A stretch of 13,656 nucleotides of DNA from Acidimicrobiaceae bacterium (GTDB lineage Bacteria; Actinomycetota; Acidimicrobiia; Acidimicrobiales; Ilumatobacteraceae). A program made the position numbers and the translations under genes. The notes beneath the pieces are model-generated. The model was not told the origin of the DNA. It was given only the letters and a program-made list of their open reading frames with translations, and made no database searches. Numbering within the stretch: position 1 is the stretch's first letter; every line of letters begins with the position of its first letter. This document shows positions 7,022 to 13,656 of the stretch, one piece after another. Location: the NCBI GenBank assembly GCA_947458565.1, contig CANGZK010000015.1, forward strand, positions 1 through 13,656, given 5' to 3'.

Positions 7022-7471
7022 CTACTTGTTGTCGAGATAGTGAGCAATTGCTTGCACACCGAGCACATAACTTTGCTGACCGAAGCCCGCGATTGTGCCA
7101 ATGGCAACAGGTGCTACAACACTCGTGTGTCGCCACGACTCACGTGACTGAGGGTTCGAGATGTGCACTTCAACCACTGGCCCGTCGAATGCGTTCAGTG
7201 CGTCTGAAATACTCCACGCATAATGCGTGAACGCCCCAGGATTGATAATGATCGCGGAATATTTAGTGCGAGCTTCATGAATCTTGTCGACTAATTCAGA
7301 AGCACTATTTGATTGAACCGCGTCCAATGTAAAGCCGGCAGCAACAGCCGCCTGTGTCGCAGCATCAATGTGGTCCTGCAGCGTTGCCTTGCCATAAATT
7401 TCTGGCTCTCGAGTGCCAAGCAGATTGAGATTAGGACCGTTCAGCAGCAAAATCTTGATCGCACGAGCCAT
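7022..7471 (-). CDS. aroQ: 3-dehydroquinate dehydratase, type II
   Basis: Dehydrates 3-dehydroquinate to 3-dehydroshikimate, third step of the shikimate pathway; type II enzymes are dodecamers. At 149 residues it is the usual size. ILLLNGPNLNLLGTREPEIYG holds the mobile-loop R21 and catalytic Y26. NPGAFTHYA holds N77, EVHISNP holds the general acid H103, and R114 follows in WRHTS. These positions are each two residues later than in the Mycobacterium tuberculosis enzyme (R19, Y24, N75, H101, R112), so the active site is complete. The ATG at 7471 lies 4 nt after the aroB stop, suggesting co-translation. It is called aroD in mycobacteria. Confidence 0.97.
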   Translation of the reverse strand: MARAIKILLLNGPNLNLLGTREPEIYGKATLQDHIDAATQAAVAAGFTLDAVQSNSASELVDKIHEARTKYSAIIINPGAFTHYAWSISDALNAFDGPVVEVHISNPQSRESWRHTSVVAPVAIGTIAGFGQQSYVLGVQAIAHYLDNK

Positions 7472-7475
7472 GTTC

Positions 7476-8492
7476 TTATCGTACTTCCATGCGACTCAAG
7501 GCCTGAGTCACTGCTGCGGTTGAAACATCTGCAACGAGCTCAACTCCGTTGGCTCCGTCAAGTACGAATGTCAATCCATGAAGGGCCTTTTTGTCGGCCT
7601 GCATCAGTGCCAGCAAGTCATCGGCACGACAATCTCGGGGCAGCGCCGTCGACAAACCGTAAGCACCAGCAACAACCTGCTGATGGTAAGCAACTCGTTC
7701 ATCGTCAATCCGTCCGAGAACATGGGCAAGATGTGCGGCGAAAATCATGCCAACAGCGACTGCTTCTCCGTGAGCGATCTCGAAACCGGTTGAAATCTCA
7801 AGGGCGTGCCCAAGAGTGTGCCCGTAGTTCAAGACAGCCCTCAAACCACCTTCTCGTTCGTCACTAGCAACAATGTCGGCTTTAATCTGCACGCATCGTG
7901 CAATTCGAGATGTGCGATCCATGGCCAACAAATCGTCGCCAGTCAAAAAGTGATACTTCGCCATCTCTCCGTAGCCGCAACGCAATTCACGCTCTGGCAA
8001 TGTTGCCAAGGCATCGGTATCGCACAACACAGCATGCGGCTGCCAAAAGGCACCAACCAAGTTCTTTCCCTCCGGCAAGTTCACACCGGTCTTTCCACCA
8101 ATTGCCGCATCGACCATTCCCACCAGCGAAGTTGACACATGCACTACTGGAGTGCCGCGATGCCACGACGCTGCTGCGTAACCCGCCACATCTGTCACTA
8201 GCCCGCCGCCAACCCCAATAACAACATCATTGCGATTGAGCCCCGCAGCAGCAAAAGCGCGCACGACATGCTCAATGGTTGACAGCGTCTTATTCTGCTC
8301 ACCTTCACCAATTACCACTGTGGTGCTTGGAATATCGGTCGCGACCTGGATTGGAATGGACTGCTGAGTCACGATTACTGCTCGACGCGCAGTTGCAGGT
8401 AGCACCGAGTTGAGTTCAACTCGCACACCAGCACCAACAATCACAGGGTACGAACGATCACCAAGTTGCACGGTTACTTGTTGGCGGCTCAT
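7476..8492 (-). CDS. aroB: 3-dehydroquinate synthase
   Basis: NAD- and metal-dependent enzyme that converts DAHP to 3-dehydroquinate, second shikimate step. With the start at 8492 it has 338 residues. The Rossmann-like NAD site is GVGGGLVTD at 93-101. IGGKTGVN and EGKNLVGAFWQP carry K134 and K143. The metal ligands are E176 (YGEMAKY), H225 (LNYGHTLGH) and H241 (HGEAVAVGM); the 16-residue H-H spacing matches characterised enzymes. A TTG 18 bp further upstream (8510) keeps the frame, but I chose the ATG because GGAGG sits 4 nt before it and it makes the 4-bp ATGA overlap with aroK seen repeatedly in this cluster. Confidence 0.97.
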   Translation of the reverse strand: MSRQQVTVQLGDRSYPVIVGAGVRVELNSVLPATARRAVIVTQQSIPIQVATDIPSTTVVIGEGEQNKTLSTIEHVVRAFAAAGLNRNDVVIGVGGGLVTDVAGYAAASWHRGTPVVHVSTSLVGMVDAAIGGKTGVNLPEGKNLVGAFWQPHAVLCDTDALATLPERELRCGYGEMAKYHFLTGDDLLAMDRTSRIARCVQIKADIVASDEREGGLRAVLNYGHTLGHALEISTGFEIAHGEAVAVGMIFAAHLAHVLGRIDDERVAYHQQVVAGAYGLSTALPRDCRADDLLALMQADKKALHGLTFVLDGANGVELVADVSTAAVTQALSRMEVR

Positions 8493-9091
8493 TGATCCTC
8501 CGACTGACAAAGAATCTGCAGCGCTGCGTCAATCACTTGTTCGATCTGCTTGCCACTGGTCTCAATTTTGGAAGTTGCAACCTGCCCATACAAACTGGCC
8601 CGCTCTTCGATGAGTGTGCTCAAAACTTGTTGTGGATTTTCTGCCAAAAGTGGTCTTGCTGTTCTTGAAGATGACGTTCGTTTGACCAAATCATCCACAT
8701 GTGCATCGAGCCAAATTACATGATCAGCCGAAGACGCAATTTTGTCTCTATTGGCCTGCGAGATGATTGCACCTCCGCCCGTTGCAACAACGACAGACTT
8801 TGCGGACTCTTGAGCAATCTGTGCAGATGCATCATCCAACACCTTTGCCAATACTTCAGTTTCAATGGTGCGAAATTCGATTTCGCCACCACGCGCAAAA
8901 ATTTCACTCACCGTGCACATCGTTGATTTCGTAATTTGCGCATCGAGATCGACAAATGCACACTGCAAAGCATGTGCAATGCCGGAACCAACCGTTGACT
9001 TTCCTGTCCCCATCACACCCACAAGCACGACTACGCCAGGGTTTGCCGCCGATGGTTGAACTTTCATCACCGGTCGAGTCGTAACGCTCAC
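8489..9091 (-). CDS. aroK: Shikimate kinase
   Basis: Phosphorylates shikimate at the 3-position with ATP, fifth shikimate step. It is a 200-residue NMP-kinase fold. The Walker A motif is GVMGTGKST at 25-33. DLDAQI has shikimate-binding D50. ARGGEIEFRTIE carries R74, VVATGGGA carries the GGG motif at 105-107, and the lid RTARPLL has R146. ERASLYGQVA near 163 is the adenine-proximal helix. The GTG at 9091 overlaps the aroC stop as GTGA. An internal ATG at 9067 would remove eight residues of a non-conserved N-tail, so the exact start is uncertain. Classical actinobacteria also order aroC-aroK-aroB. Confidence 0.95.
   Translation of the reverse strand: MSVTTRPVMKVQPSAANPGVVVLVGVMGTGKSTVGSGIAHALQCAFVDLDAQITKSTMCTVSEIFARGGEIEFRTIETEVLAKVLDDASAQIAQESAKSVVVATGGGAIISQANRDKIASSADHVIWLDAHVDDLVKRTSSSRTARPLLAENPQQVLSTLIEERASLYGQVATSKIETSGKQIEQVIDAALQILCQSEDQ
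8497..8501 (-). promoter_or_regulatory. Shine-Dalgarno deciding aroB start
   Basis: The minus strand reads GGAGG followed by ATCA and the ATG at 8492. It lies inside the 3' end of aroK. It would be internal to the coding region if the upstream TTG (8510) were used, so it argues for the ATG. Confidence 0.8.
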
Positions 9092-10251
9092 TTCAACGAT
9101 GCAGCAGATGCCTGAGCATTGCGCACAAACTCCGCAACAGAGTCTCCACCGAATTTACGTTGTGCTTCATTGGCGAGCACGAGTGCAACCATGGTTTCTG
9201 CAACCACACCCATCGCCGGAACCGCAGTTACGTCAGTTCGTTCTTTAAAACTCACCACTTCTTGTTTGGTTACCGTGTCTACAGTTTTCATTGTTGGTCG
9301 ATTCAACGTTGCGAGCGGTTTCATTGCAGCCCTGACAACGAGCAACTCGCCGGTTGTCATGCCGCCTTCAGTGCCACCAGCCAATGTGCTCTCGCGTCGG
9401 TACGACTTGTTTTCTTCATCCCACACAATCGGATCATGTGCCTCACTGCCCCGTCGGCCAGCAACTTCGAAACCGTCACCAATTTCGACACCTTTTACTG
9501 CCTGGATACTCATCATTGCTTGCGCCAAAAGACCGTCTAGCTTGCGATCCCAATGAACGTAGCTACCCAAACCAACCGGCATGCCGTATGCAAGTACTTC
9601 AACGATCCCACCCAGACTGTCTCCATCTTTTGCAGCCGCCTCAATCTGGGCGATCATCTGCGCTTCTGAATCTTTATTGAAACATCGAACAGGAGATTCA
9701 TCGACTGCCAGCAGATCGCTCATGAGTGGACGCACTGCAGTGGTGTTTCGGGCACTGCCCATTTGCACAACATGGGAGAGGATTTCGACGCCGATAGTCC
9801 CTAGAAAAATCTTGGCGAGCGCGCCCGCTGCAACTCGTGCGGCAGTCTCGCGCGCACTTGCTCGTTCCAACACATCACGCGCATCGTCGAAACCATATTT
9901 CTGCATTCCGGTTAAGTCGGCGTGACCAGGACGTGGCTGAGTAAGTGGCTTTTTTGTCTTACCCGGCGCAGGCGACATCTCTTCATGCCAAACGTCGCTC
10001 TTCGACCACTCACTATTTTTGATCTCAATCGCAACTGGCGACCCAAGGGTGCGGCCATGGCGAATTCCACCCAACAACACGATTTCGTCTTGTTCGAAGC
10101 GCTGTCGCGGTCCACGACCATATCCAAGACGGCGTCGAGCAAGTTCGTTTTGCACTTGCTCCGCTGTCACTTCAAGTCCGGCGGGCAAGCCCTCAACGAT
10201 GACCACAAGGGCCTGGCCATGGCTTTCACCTGCGGTCAAGTAACGCAACAT
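9088..10251 (-). CDS. aroC: Chorismate synthase
   Basis: FMN-dependent trans-elimination of phosphate from EPSP to give chorismate, the last shikimate step. The 387 residues contain the three family signatures: GESHGQAL with H11 at the start, RPGHADLTG and RASARETAARVAAGA in the middle (107-144), and RTDVTAVPA at 338-346. The flavin/substrate loops RRRLGYGRG (39-47), GDSLGG (210-215) and GGTEGGMTTG (292-301) are also intact. The ATG at 10251 has AGGT just upstream. It follows a 37-nt gap after aroE, the widest spacing in the aro block, and ends in a 4-bp overlap with aroK. The enzyme needs reduced FMN; no flavin reductase gene is nearby. Confidence 0.97.
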   Translation of the reverse strand: MLRYLTAGESHGQALVVIVEGLPAGLEVTAEQVQNELARRRLGYGRGPRQRFEQDEIVLLGGIRHGRTLGSPVAIEIKNSEWSKSDVWHEEMSPAPGKTKKPLTQPRPGHADLTGMQKYGFDDARDVLERASARETAARVAAGALAKIFLGTIGVEILSHVVQMGSARNTTAVRPLMSDLLAVDESPVRCFNKDSEAQMIAQIEAAAKDGDSLGGIVEVLAYGMPVGLGSYVHWDRKLDGLLAQAMMSIQAVKGVEIGDGFEVAGRRGSEAHDPIVWDEENKSYRRESTLAGGTEGGMTTGELLVVRAAMKPLATLNRPTMKTVDTVTKQEVVSFKERTDVTAVPAMGVVAETMVALVLANEAQRKFGGDSVAEFVRNAQASAASLK

Positions 10252-10256
10252 ACCTA

Positions 10257-10285
10257 CAGACTACCTGTGGCATATGTGCAGACTA
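10257..10285. repeat. Paired 7-bp direct repeats in aroE-aroC gap
   Basis: CAGACTA occurs at 10257-10263 and again at 10279-10285 on the plus strand (TAGTCTG on the minus strand), start-to-start spacing 22 bp, about two helical turns. Both copies fall inside the 37-nt spacer before aroC, the second in transcription order adjoining the AGGT ribosome site. It may be a small operator or chance; no convincing promoter hexamers accompany it. Confidence 0.35.
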
Positions 10286-10288
10286 TGG

Positions 10289-11137
10289 CTATTTATCGCT
10301 GTGAAGAGCCCGAACTGCCAATTCATCGACGGCGGCCTGACGCATCAATTGCACATCACCAATCTCTTTGAACCACGCAAGCTGTTGCAAAGCACCTTGG
10401 TGCACCAACATCCACAATCCATCTACGGTCTTTGCTCCGGCACGTTTTGCATCTCGCAGCAAAGTTGTTTCGAGGGGGTGATACACCGCGTCAAGAACCG
10501 CGAGATCTGAGTGCAGTCGAGTCGCATCAACTGGAGTTTCTTGATTACCCATGCCGACGGAAGTCGCGTTGATCAAAATACTCGCGTTTGCGATGTCGTC
10601 AACCGTTCCAATTCGTGCGACATTTGTAGAAGCAATCACATCTTGAGCACGGGACTCAGTTCGGTTTATGACTGCGACATCACTTGCACCTCGCCGTGCC
10701 AGAGTTGCAACAATCGCCCGAGCAGTGCCACCAGCACCGACAACTACAACGCGAGATCCTGCTATCTCAACACCAGTCAACTCAATCGCATTGCAGCAGC
10801 CATCACCATCGGTATTCGATCCGATCAATCGACCACCGCTAATCGCAATCGTGTTTACGGAGCGGGCAGCCCTTGCAGATTCGTCAATCTCCCCGAAACT
10901 GGTCGACGCATTGTCGAGGATTTCAAATATCGCTTCCTTGTGCGGCATGGTGACAGAAAGTGCCAACAGGCTCTTGCTGCCGAGTGTTTGCATTACGCCA
11001 AGAAGCGCCTCTTCACGCACTTCCATTGCCACATACGACCAGTCAAGCTTTCGTTGATGAAACACCGCATTATGCATTGCAGGCGACAAACTCTGCGAAA
11101 CCGGGTAACCAATTATTGCTGCTACTTCAATCGTCAT
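10289..11137 (-). CDS. aroE: Shikimate dehydrogenase
   Basis: NADP-dependent reduction of 3-dehydroshikimate to shikimate, fourth pathway step. The 282 residues are a standard two-domain enzyme. GYPVSQSLSPAMHN binds shikimate with S16 and S18. SVTMPHKEA has catalytic K67, VNTI has N95, and SNTDGDG has D110. The dinucleotide-binding loop is GAGGTAR at 134-140, and INRTESRA (157-164) is the NADP-phosphate recognition segment. NATSVGM lies at 190-196, and DGLWMLVHQGALQ at 239-251 closes the substrate site. The ATG at 11137 overlaps the mltG stop by 4 bp (ATGA). Conserved catalytic residues argue for AroE itself over a quinate/shikimate paralogue. Confidence 0.96.
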   Translation of the reverse strand: MTIEVAAIIGYPVSQSLSPAMHNAVFHQRKLDWSYVAMEVREEALLGVMQTLGSKSLLALSVTMPHKEAIFEILDNASTSFGEIDESARAARSVNTIAISGGRLIGSNTDGDGCCNAIELTGVEIAGSRVVVVGAGGTARAIVATLARRGASDVAVINRTESRAQDVIASTNVARIGTVDDIANASILINATSVGMGNQETPVDATRLHSDLAVLDAVYHPLETTLLRDAKRAGAKTVDGLWMLVHQGALQQLAWFKEIGDVQLMRQAAVDELAVRALHSDK

Positions 11138-12357
11138 GGCAACAACCCGGCAGCTCGAGAAATTTCAATGTTTGCTTCGTGTTGCGCGAGAGTCGCAGCA
11201 AACGCATGACTTCCGTCTTTATCAGACAAGACGTAATACAAATACCGACAGGGTTTTGCGACACCCTTACAGATCGGATCATTTTGCAACGGGTCTTGTG
11301 CAGGGTTAAGCGCGGCCGCAATGGATGCACGACCAGGATTAGCGATTGGCGTTGGAGTCAGACCTTTATACAAATATGTGTTGTACGGAGTATCAAGTTC
11401 TTTTGCTTGCGTAAATGTCGAGCCTTCTGGGGCTGCGTAGTACAACGTTGCGTCAATCTGCAGTTTCATTCCGAGTTCAAGTCTGTTGTAAATCACGCGC
11501 GCAATCTTTGCTCGGTCACCCTCAGTTTTTGCCTCTCTCTCGATCATCGACGCAATGATCAGTGTTTTATACGGCGAAAGTCCAACCGCATCCTGAGACT
11601 TGTCGAGTCCTTCTTGTCGCCCAACACGCTCCATCAACTGCACCATCCGCGTCACAACCTGACTTTCGGACTCGTCACCAGAAATCTGATACGTATCGGG
11701 AAACAACAAACCCTCAAGTGAAGTTTGTGTTGCGGGGCGGTATGCAGCCTCGATCGTTGGGTCTTGCGCTGCTTGTTTGAACAAGTCCGCATTGAGTCGC
11801 AATGTCTTTTCGGCTATGCGTTTAGCCATTTGCGAAATCGTGAATCCTTCAGGGAATGTCACTTTCACGAATGTTGCTGATGGCGGAATCGAAAGCACCT
11901 TCATGATGTTGCCCATGTGATCATGGGGTTTGATTGTGTAATACCCCGGCGCTAGCTCGATGCCACCTTTTCTGCCGACATACCAACGAAATACACCCGC
12001 ACTGGTGATAAAGCCCTCAGACTCGAGACGCGAGCTCACACTTGAAACGCTGTCGCCTTCATTGACAGTAAATGAGACTCCGATGTTTGAGCCACCAGAT
12101 GGATTGACCTTATGTAGATACCACAGTCCAATCGCACCCAAGAACAATGCAAAACACACAACCGCGATCAACACGACTCGGAACATCGGGGCAACTTCTC
12201 GAAAGTCGCGTGGTTCCACACCGGATTCAACGACGTCTACAACAATGTCCCAGGGATCGTCGTGCCAATTTTCGGCAATTTGTTTCTCTTCCCTTGCAGA
12301 ATTGATGAGCGGATCAATCGGTGAATTAGACGGCGAATTAAACGGTGGTTTAAACAT
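11134..12357 (-). CDS. mltG: Endolytic murein transglycosylase MltG (YceG-like)
   Basis: Membrane-anchored enzyme that cleaves nascent peptidoglycan strands. With the start at 12357 it has 407 residues: a cytoplasmic tail rich in Pro, Asn and acidic residues (1-57), one membrane helix at about 58-80, a LysM-like region around 93-158, and the YceG catalytic domain. EGLLFPDTY is at 215-223 and IASMIEREA carries the likely catalytic E273. TPIANPGRASIAAALNPA lies at 336-353. A two-cysteine insert, PICKGVAKPC (361-370), precedes RYLYYV. I prefer the ATG at 12357 over the one at 12381 because AGAAGAAGAG (12366-12375) lies 8 nt upstream and the overlap with ruvX is then 8 bp. Upstream ruvX and downstream aroE match the actinobacterial order. 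Confidence 0.93.
   Translation of the reverse strand: MFKPPFNSPSNSPIDPLINSAREEKQIAENWHDDPWDIVVDVVESGVEPRDFREVAPMFRVVLIAVVCFALFLGAIGLWYLHKVNPSGGSNIGVSFTVNEGDSVSSVSSRLESEGFITSAGVFRWYVGRKGGIELAPGYYTIKPHDHMGNIMKVLSIPPSATFVKVTFPEGFTISQMAKRIAEKTLRLNADLFKQAAQDPTIEAAYRPATQTSLEGLLFPDTYQISGDESESQVVTRMVQLMERVGRQEGLDKSQDAVGLSPYKTLIIASMIEREAKTEGDRAKIARVIYNRLELGMKLQIDATLYYAAPEGSTFTQAKELDTPYNTYLYKGLTPTPIANPGRASIAAALNPAQDPLQNDPICKGVAKPCRYLYYVLSDKDGSHAFAATLAQHEANIEISRAAGLLP
12320..12355. repeat. Three tandem imperfect 12-bp units at ruvX/mltG junction
   Basis: On the plus strand the units are GGTGAATTAGAC (12320-12331), GGCGAATTAAAC (12332-12343) and GGTGGTTTAAAC (12344-12355). They encode consecutive tetrapeptides near the MltG N-terminus, FKPP, FNSP and SNSP. 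The unit nearest the start also contains the ruvX stop codon. Because 12 is a multiple of three, unit gain or loss keeps the mltG frame. Confidence 0.7.
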
Positions 12358-12781
12358 CGTTCGAACTCTTCTTCTGAGCATCCAACCAAGACTGCAACAT
12401 CACAGCAGCAGCAACTTTGTCAACCACAAGTTTCCTGTCTTTGGCATTCACATTGTTGCCCTGCAGAATTTGGTGAGCGCTGACAGTTGTCAATCGCTCG
12501 TCATATGTGAGCACTGGCACCCCGACAACGCTAGTCATTTGCGCAACTTCAGCAGTGGCAGACTGCGCAGCAGCACCAACGTCACCCGACATGCTGAGGG
12601 GCATCCCCACAACAACGCAATCGATTTCATATTCCCGAACGATCGCTGCGATTGCTTGATGATCTTGCAAGCGCGATCCACTTCGATTCAGCACTTGCAA
12701 CGGCGTAGCAATTGTTGCGCTTGAATCACTTGTTGCAAGACCAATTCGCTTTGTCCCGAGATCCACCCCGAGTGCGCGCAT
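12350..12781 (-). CDS. ruvX: RuvX/YqgF RNase H-fold nuclease
   Basis: Member of the YqgF family, described as a putative Holliday-junction resolvase and in some bacteria linked to pre-16S rRNA maturation. The 143 residues begin MRALGVDLGTKRIGLATSD with acidic D7. VVVGMPLSMSGD is at 56-67, LTYDERLTT carries E95, and DKVAAAVMLQSWLD at 121-134 supplies D121, so the acidic active-site triad is present. The open frame continues upstream to 12916, but the extra 45 residues lie over alaS and have no family likeness; the ATG at 12781 sits 1 nt after the alaS stop and fits the usual start. It overlaps mltG by 8 bp. The alaS-ruvX-mltG order is conserved in Actinobacteria. Confidence 0.94.
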   Translation of the reverse strand: MRALGVDLGTKRIGLATSDSSATIATPLQVLNRSGSRLQDHQAIAAIVREYEIDCVVVGMPLSMSGDVGAAAQSATAEVAQMTSVVGVPVLTYDERLTTVSAHQILQGNNVNAKDRKLVVDKVAAAVMLQSWLDAQKKSSNDV

Positions 12782-12782
12782 G

Positions 12783-13656
12783 CTAAGAACCGGTGGCTTC
12801 AGTCGCCACTCGTCTGGCAATCTCAAGCGCTTCGTCGAGCGCCTCAGGGTTTTTCCCGCCTGCTGTTGCGATATCTCCCTTGCCTCCACCACCACCGCCA
12901 ACAGCTTTGGCAGCATCCTTAATCAAATCTCCGGCGGAAAGTGCAACGCCATTCGAAACAGTTGCAACTAATGCAACGCCGCCTGAGTCTGTAACGCCTC
13001 CCAACACGACAACATTCACTTGTGTGTCTTGACGTATAGCAAGAGCCAACTCGCGCAAATCATTTGGCGTAATTCCATCGACTCGTGCGACCACCACCCC
13101 GTTTACATGTTTTGCAGCAAGTCCACCTGCAAGCTGTCGGGCTTGAGCACCGCGCAACTGCTTGATTTCATCTTGCAGACCTTTGATCTCAGTCAATTTG
13201 CGTTTAACTGTTGTAACCAAGTCTGTCGCATTGGCACCCAACAAGTCTGCTGCAGAATTCAATGTGCGTGATGTTTCCAACACGAAATTCATTGCGTTAT
13301 CACCAGTTACTGCTTCAATGCGTCGAAGGTTTGAACCAATTGAAGACTCCGCAACGATCTTGATGAGGCCGATATCACCCGTGGCCCGAACATGCGTGCC
13401 ACCGCACAACTCGATTGAATTTCCTGCCTCCAATACACGAACCATGTCGCCGTATTTGTCGCCAAAGAAAGCAATTGCTCCTGCCGCAGTTGCCTCGTCT
13501 TTAGATGTTTCATAATTTCGAGTTTGAGTGTTGCGCAGCACTTCGCTATTGGCAAGACGCTCAATCTGTTCGATCTCGTCTTGCGTGACGCTGGCGTAAT
13601 GACTGAAGTCAAATCGAAGTCGTTCATCTGACACCAATGATCCAGCCTGCTTGACA
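12783..13656 (-). CDS. alaS: Alanyl-tRNA synthetase, C-terminal part (5' end beyond right edge)
   Basis: Charges tRNA-Ala and clears Ser/Gly mischarging. Only the last ~290 residues are in the window. The reading frame stays open to the edge; the visible sequence begins VKQAGSLVSDERLRFDFSH, which is internal to the editing domain, so the true start lies outside. CGGTHVRATGDIG supplies the Cys and His zinc ligands of the editing site; the preceding HxxxH pair is off the window. A helical linker rich in Lys, Glu and Gln follows, then the C-Ala domain ending with the glycine-rich stretch AVGGGGGGKGDIATAGGKN and DEALEIAR. The stop TAG at 12785-12783 is 1 nt before ruvX. All visible domains look intact. 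Confidence 0.97.
   Translation of the reverse strand, partial: VKQAGSLVSDERLRFDFSHYASVTQDEIEQIERLANSEVLRNTQTRNYETSKDEATAAGAIAFFGDKYGDMVRVLEAGNSIELCGGTHVRATGDIGLIKIVAESSIGSNLRRIEAVTGDNAMNFVLETSRTLNSAADLLGANATDLVTTVKRKLTEIKGLQDEIKQLRGAQARQLAGGLAAKHVNGVVVARVDGITPNDLRELALAIRQDTQVNVVVLGGVTDSGGVALVATVSNGVALSAGDLIKDAAKAVGGGGGGKGDIATAGGKNPEALDEALEIARRVATEATGS

Noticed and set aside
8493..8510. TTG start giving aroB six extra residues
   Set aside because: It would place the GGAGG ribosome site inside the coding region. The ATG at 8492 has correct spacing and the 4-bp overlap.
10511..11721. Long plus-strand open frames opposite aroE and mltG
   Set aside because: They overlap each other and two complete, well-conserved minus-strand genes. 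Their translations look random, with many Cys, Arg and His.
12782..12916. N-terminal extension of ruvX by 45 residues
   Set aside because: The extension lies over the conserved alaS C-terminus and has no RuvX likeness. The ATG at 12781 gives the standard MRALGVDLGTKRIG start.
1..13656. CRISPR, mobile element, toxin-antitoxin, tRNA or phage content
   Set aside because: I saw no spaced repeats, transposase motifs, terminal inverted repeats or tRNA-like folds. Nearly every base belongs to a recognised core gene.

Overview
The window is a densely packed bacterial core-gene segment. All 15 genes lie on the minus strand, so it is read from the right edge to the left. Gene order, in transcription direction: alaS (3' part), ruvX, mltG, aroE, aroC, aroK, aroB, aroQ, pepP, efp, nusB, a DUF2079-type membrane protein, pyrR, pyrB, pyrC, carA (5' part). 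This matches the actinobacterial chromosomal arrangement in which the shikimate genes run into efp-nusB and then, in Streptomyces-like genomes, into pyrR-pyrB-pyrC-carA. Frequent GTG starts (6 of the 14 visible start codons), type II dehydroquinase and Actinobacteria-style PyrR also fit. G+C is only about half by eye, so this is more likely a moderate-G+C lineage (for example freshwater or marine Acidimicrobiia) than a high-G+C soil actinomycete. That finer placement is inference with low confidence.

Right block (about 7022-13656): translation quality control (AlaRS editing and C-Ala domains), a RuvX/YqgF RNase H-fold nuclease, the peptidoglycan endolytic transglycosylase MltG, and five shikimate enzymes (AroE, AroC, AroK, AroB, AroQ). 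Together with DAHP synthase and EPSP synthase, which are not seen here, these make chorismate. Many junctions are 4-bp ATGA or GTGA overlaps.

Middle block (about 3476-7012): an Xaa-Pro peptidase overlapping efp by 28 bp, EF-P, NusB, and a polytopic DUF2079 protein in the place where Streptomyces carries bldD.

Left block (1-3475): pyrR, pyrB, pyrC and carA, the first steps of UMP synthesis, linked by three consecutive 4-bp overlaps. The 80-nt leader in front of pyrR is the only sizeable non-coding stretch. It holds a hairpin with a CUGUGA hexaloop that fits the PyrR RNA-binding-loop consensus almost exactly and abuts the pyrR Shine-Dalgarno. No intrinsic terminator is visible, so the likely mechanism is translational autoregulation by PyrR-UMP. 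That would let pyrimidine genes be shut down independently even when transcribed from the upstream housekeeping cluster.

There are no RNA genes, insertion sequences, CRISPR arrays or phage genes, and no gene-free stretch above 300 bases. The main points for follow-up are the PyrR leader, the DUF2079 gene inside the operon, the PGKGG tip loop of EF-P, and a 12-bp tandem triplication across the ruvX/mltG junction.
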